A stretch of 7,505 nt of DNA, taken from positions 1 to 7,505 of the forward strand of contig CAUZJA010000143.1 of the NCBI GenBank assembly GCA_963579925.1, written 5' to 3'. The position numbers and the translations under genes are program-made. How positions within the stretch are numbered: the stretch's first letter is position 1; each line of letters begins with the position of its first letter. The notes under the pieces are model-generated. The model was not told where the DNA came from and searched no databases. It saw only the letters and a program-made list of their open reading frames with translations. The stretch is from UBA1151 sp963579925 (GTDB taxonomy: Bacteria; Chloroflexota; Dehalococcoidia; Lucifugimonadales; Lucifugimonadaceae). Positions 6,443 to 7,505 of the stretch are shown here, one piece after another.

Positions 6443-7505
6443 ATGCGTACTCGGTCAGCGATTTTCTACAAGGCAAATCAGTCCATCTCCGTTGAGGAGA
6501 CTGAACTGGCAGGTCCGCAGGAGCGAGAGGTTCTCGTTCGGGTGGAAGCGGCCGGTGCATGCCACTCCGACTACCATGCTGTTGACGGCCACTCCACGGG
6601 TGGCGTCACCCCAATGGTTATGGGCCATGAAGGAGCCGGCATCGTAGAAGCTGTAGGCCCGGGCGTTAGCGCCGTTGTAGTCGGCGACCCTGTGGTCTTC
6701 GCCATCCGGCCCATGTGCGGTGTCTGCAAATACTGCTCCACCGCCCGTCCAAACCTGTGCAACGGGATTATAAAAGAGCCCGGGCTAATGGTGGATGGAA
6801 AGTCCAGATTCTCCAAGCCTGACGGCTCAATTTTGTATCACAACCTTGCGACGTTCTCCGCTCACACTGTCACTCCGGAATGGAATCTTGTGAAGGTGGG
6901 CAAAGACGTTCCCATCGAGCGATTCGCGTCTCTTGGCTGTGCGGTGGTCACCGGCGTTGGTGCAGTAATCAACACAGCACAGGTAAAGCCAGGCTCAACC
7001 GTAGCGGTCTGGGGCTGTGGCGGCGTCGGACTCAACGCGATTCAGGGTGCCGTTATCGCAGGAGCATCACGCGTTATCGCTGTCGACCTGGCTGAATCAA
7101 AGCTTGAATTCGCAAGGCAATTTGGCGCCACAGACACCATTAACGGATCAGACTTCGACCCGGTTGAAGCCATAATCGATATGACCGACGGCGGAGCCGA
7201 CTACACGTTTGAAGTTATCGGCAGCCCATCAGCACTCAGACAGGCGTTCGACTCCCTCTGCGATGGCGGCACGGCTTGCATGGTTGGGGTTCCGCCATCA
7301 GACGCAGAAATAAGCATTCCGATGGACTCATTGTTCACCGATCGCAAGCTGATTGGCTCGTCTGCGGGCACCGGGCGGCCTCGGGTCGACTTCCCCTGGT
7401 ACATCGATATGTACATGCAGGGTCGCCTAAAGCTTGAAGAACTTCAGTCCAACTTCCGACCGCTGGAAGAGATCAACGAGGCGTACGAGGACATGCTTGG
7501 CGGGC
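6443..7505 (+). CDS. Zinc-dependent alcohol dehydrogenase (MDR superfamily), 3' end outside window
   Basis: From ATG 6443 the frame stays open to the window edge: 354 residues, probably lacking about the last 10-25. It is a medium-chain dehydrogenase of the class III-like group that oxidises primary alcohols or thiol-hydroxymethyl adducts with NAD. Catalytic-zinc ligands are Cys40 (GACHSD), His62 (GHEGAG) and Cys166 (SLGCAVVTG). Structural-zinc ligands are Cys92, Cys95, Cys98 and Cys106 (CGVCKYC, then LC). The Rossmann motif GCGGVG is at 191-196, and Asp215 (VIAVD) predicts NAD rather than NADP. All are intact. The N-terminus MRTRSAIFYKA aligns with the family and there is no in-frame start codon just upstream, so the start is well placed, although no good ribosome binding site precedes it (AGGAG at 6412-6416 is 26 nt away). 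The 195-base gap with two structured elements suggests expression partly separate from the hydroxylase genes. The substrate is unknown; metabolism of an aldehyde or alcohol intermediate of the same route is an inference from position only. Confidence 0.93.
   Translation, partial: MRTRSAIFYKANQSISVEETELAGPQEREVLVRVEAAGACHSDYHAVDGHSTGGVTPMVMGHEGAGIVEAVGPGVSAVVVGDPVVFAIRPMCGVCKYCSTARPNLCNGIIKEPGLMVDGKSRFSKPDGSILYHNLATFSAHTVTPEWNLVKVGKDVPIERFASLGCAVVTGVGAVINTAQVKPGSTVAVWGCGGVGLNAIQGAVIAGASRVIAVDLAESKLEFARQFGATDTINGSDFDPVEAIIDMTDGGADYTFEVIGSPSALRQAFDSLCDGGTACMVGVPPSDAEISIPMDSLFTDRKLIGSSAGTGRPRVDFPWYIDMYMQGRLKLEELQSNFRPLEEINEAYEDMLGG

Noticed and set aside
6247..6495. 82-codon plus-strand frame starting LRLLPPGEGWDEG
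   Set aside because: The proline/glycine start is the translation of the G-rich hairpin repeat, a common source of spurious small proteins. It then runs out of frame into the alcohol dehydrogenase.
1..7505. CRISPR array, tRNA/rRNA, insertion sequence, phage or defence genes
   Set aside because: I saw no regularly spaced short repeats, no tRNA-like folding arms, no transposase or integrase, and no terminal repeats flanking a coding unit.

Overview
The window is a stretch of bacterial chromosome with every recognisable gene on the + strand. It runs from the 3' end of a modular surface-protein gene into a compact metabolic gene cluster. GC is moderate, about 63% in the metabolic genes and in the FN3 part of the surface gene. 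FN3, cohesin-like and dockerin-like domains joined in one protein, next to a GGT-family hydrolase, a molybdenum hydroxylase of the xanthine dehydrogenase family and a zinc alcohol dehydrogenase, would suit an uncultured environmental heterotroph. Chloroflexota (Dehalococcoidia/SAR202-like) is my guess; nothing in the sequence proves it.

Layout. 2-1429: 3' part of a large exported protein with two tandem FN3 domains, a cohesin-like domain, a carboxypeptidase-regulatory-like domain and a C-terminal dockerin-like pair of calcium loops. 1430-1935: a second copy of the last two modules, broken by two apparent one-base insertions and read here as a pseudogene. 1977-3749: an intact GGT-family N-terminal-nucleophile hydrolase that keeps the catalytic threonine but lacks the residues that hold the glutamyl group in true GGT. 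3762-4226 and 4223-6247: a [2Fe-2S] subunit and a molybdopterin subunit overlapping by ATGA. They form a two-subunit hydroxylase of the nicotinate dehydrogenase/isoquinoline oxidoreductase type, without an FAD subunit. 6248-6442: an intergenic stretch with a strong hairpin directly after the stop and a large imperfect inverted repeat. 6443 to the end: a zinc-dependent alcohol dehydrogenase, cut by the window edge.

How the genes may work together (inference). The hydrolase and the two hydroxylase subunits are spaced like one operon (12 nt, then a 4-nt overlap). A simple model is a small catabolic route: the hydrolase opens an amide bond, the molybdenum enzyme hydroxylates an N-heterocycle or aldehyde product, and the dehydrogenase, possibly under separate control, handles an alcohol or aldehyde intermediate. 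The substrate cannot be read from the sequence. The observations I rate highest are the remodelled active site of the GGT-like protein in this operon, and the inverted repeat with two alternative right arms just upstream of the dehydrogenase.
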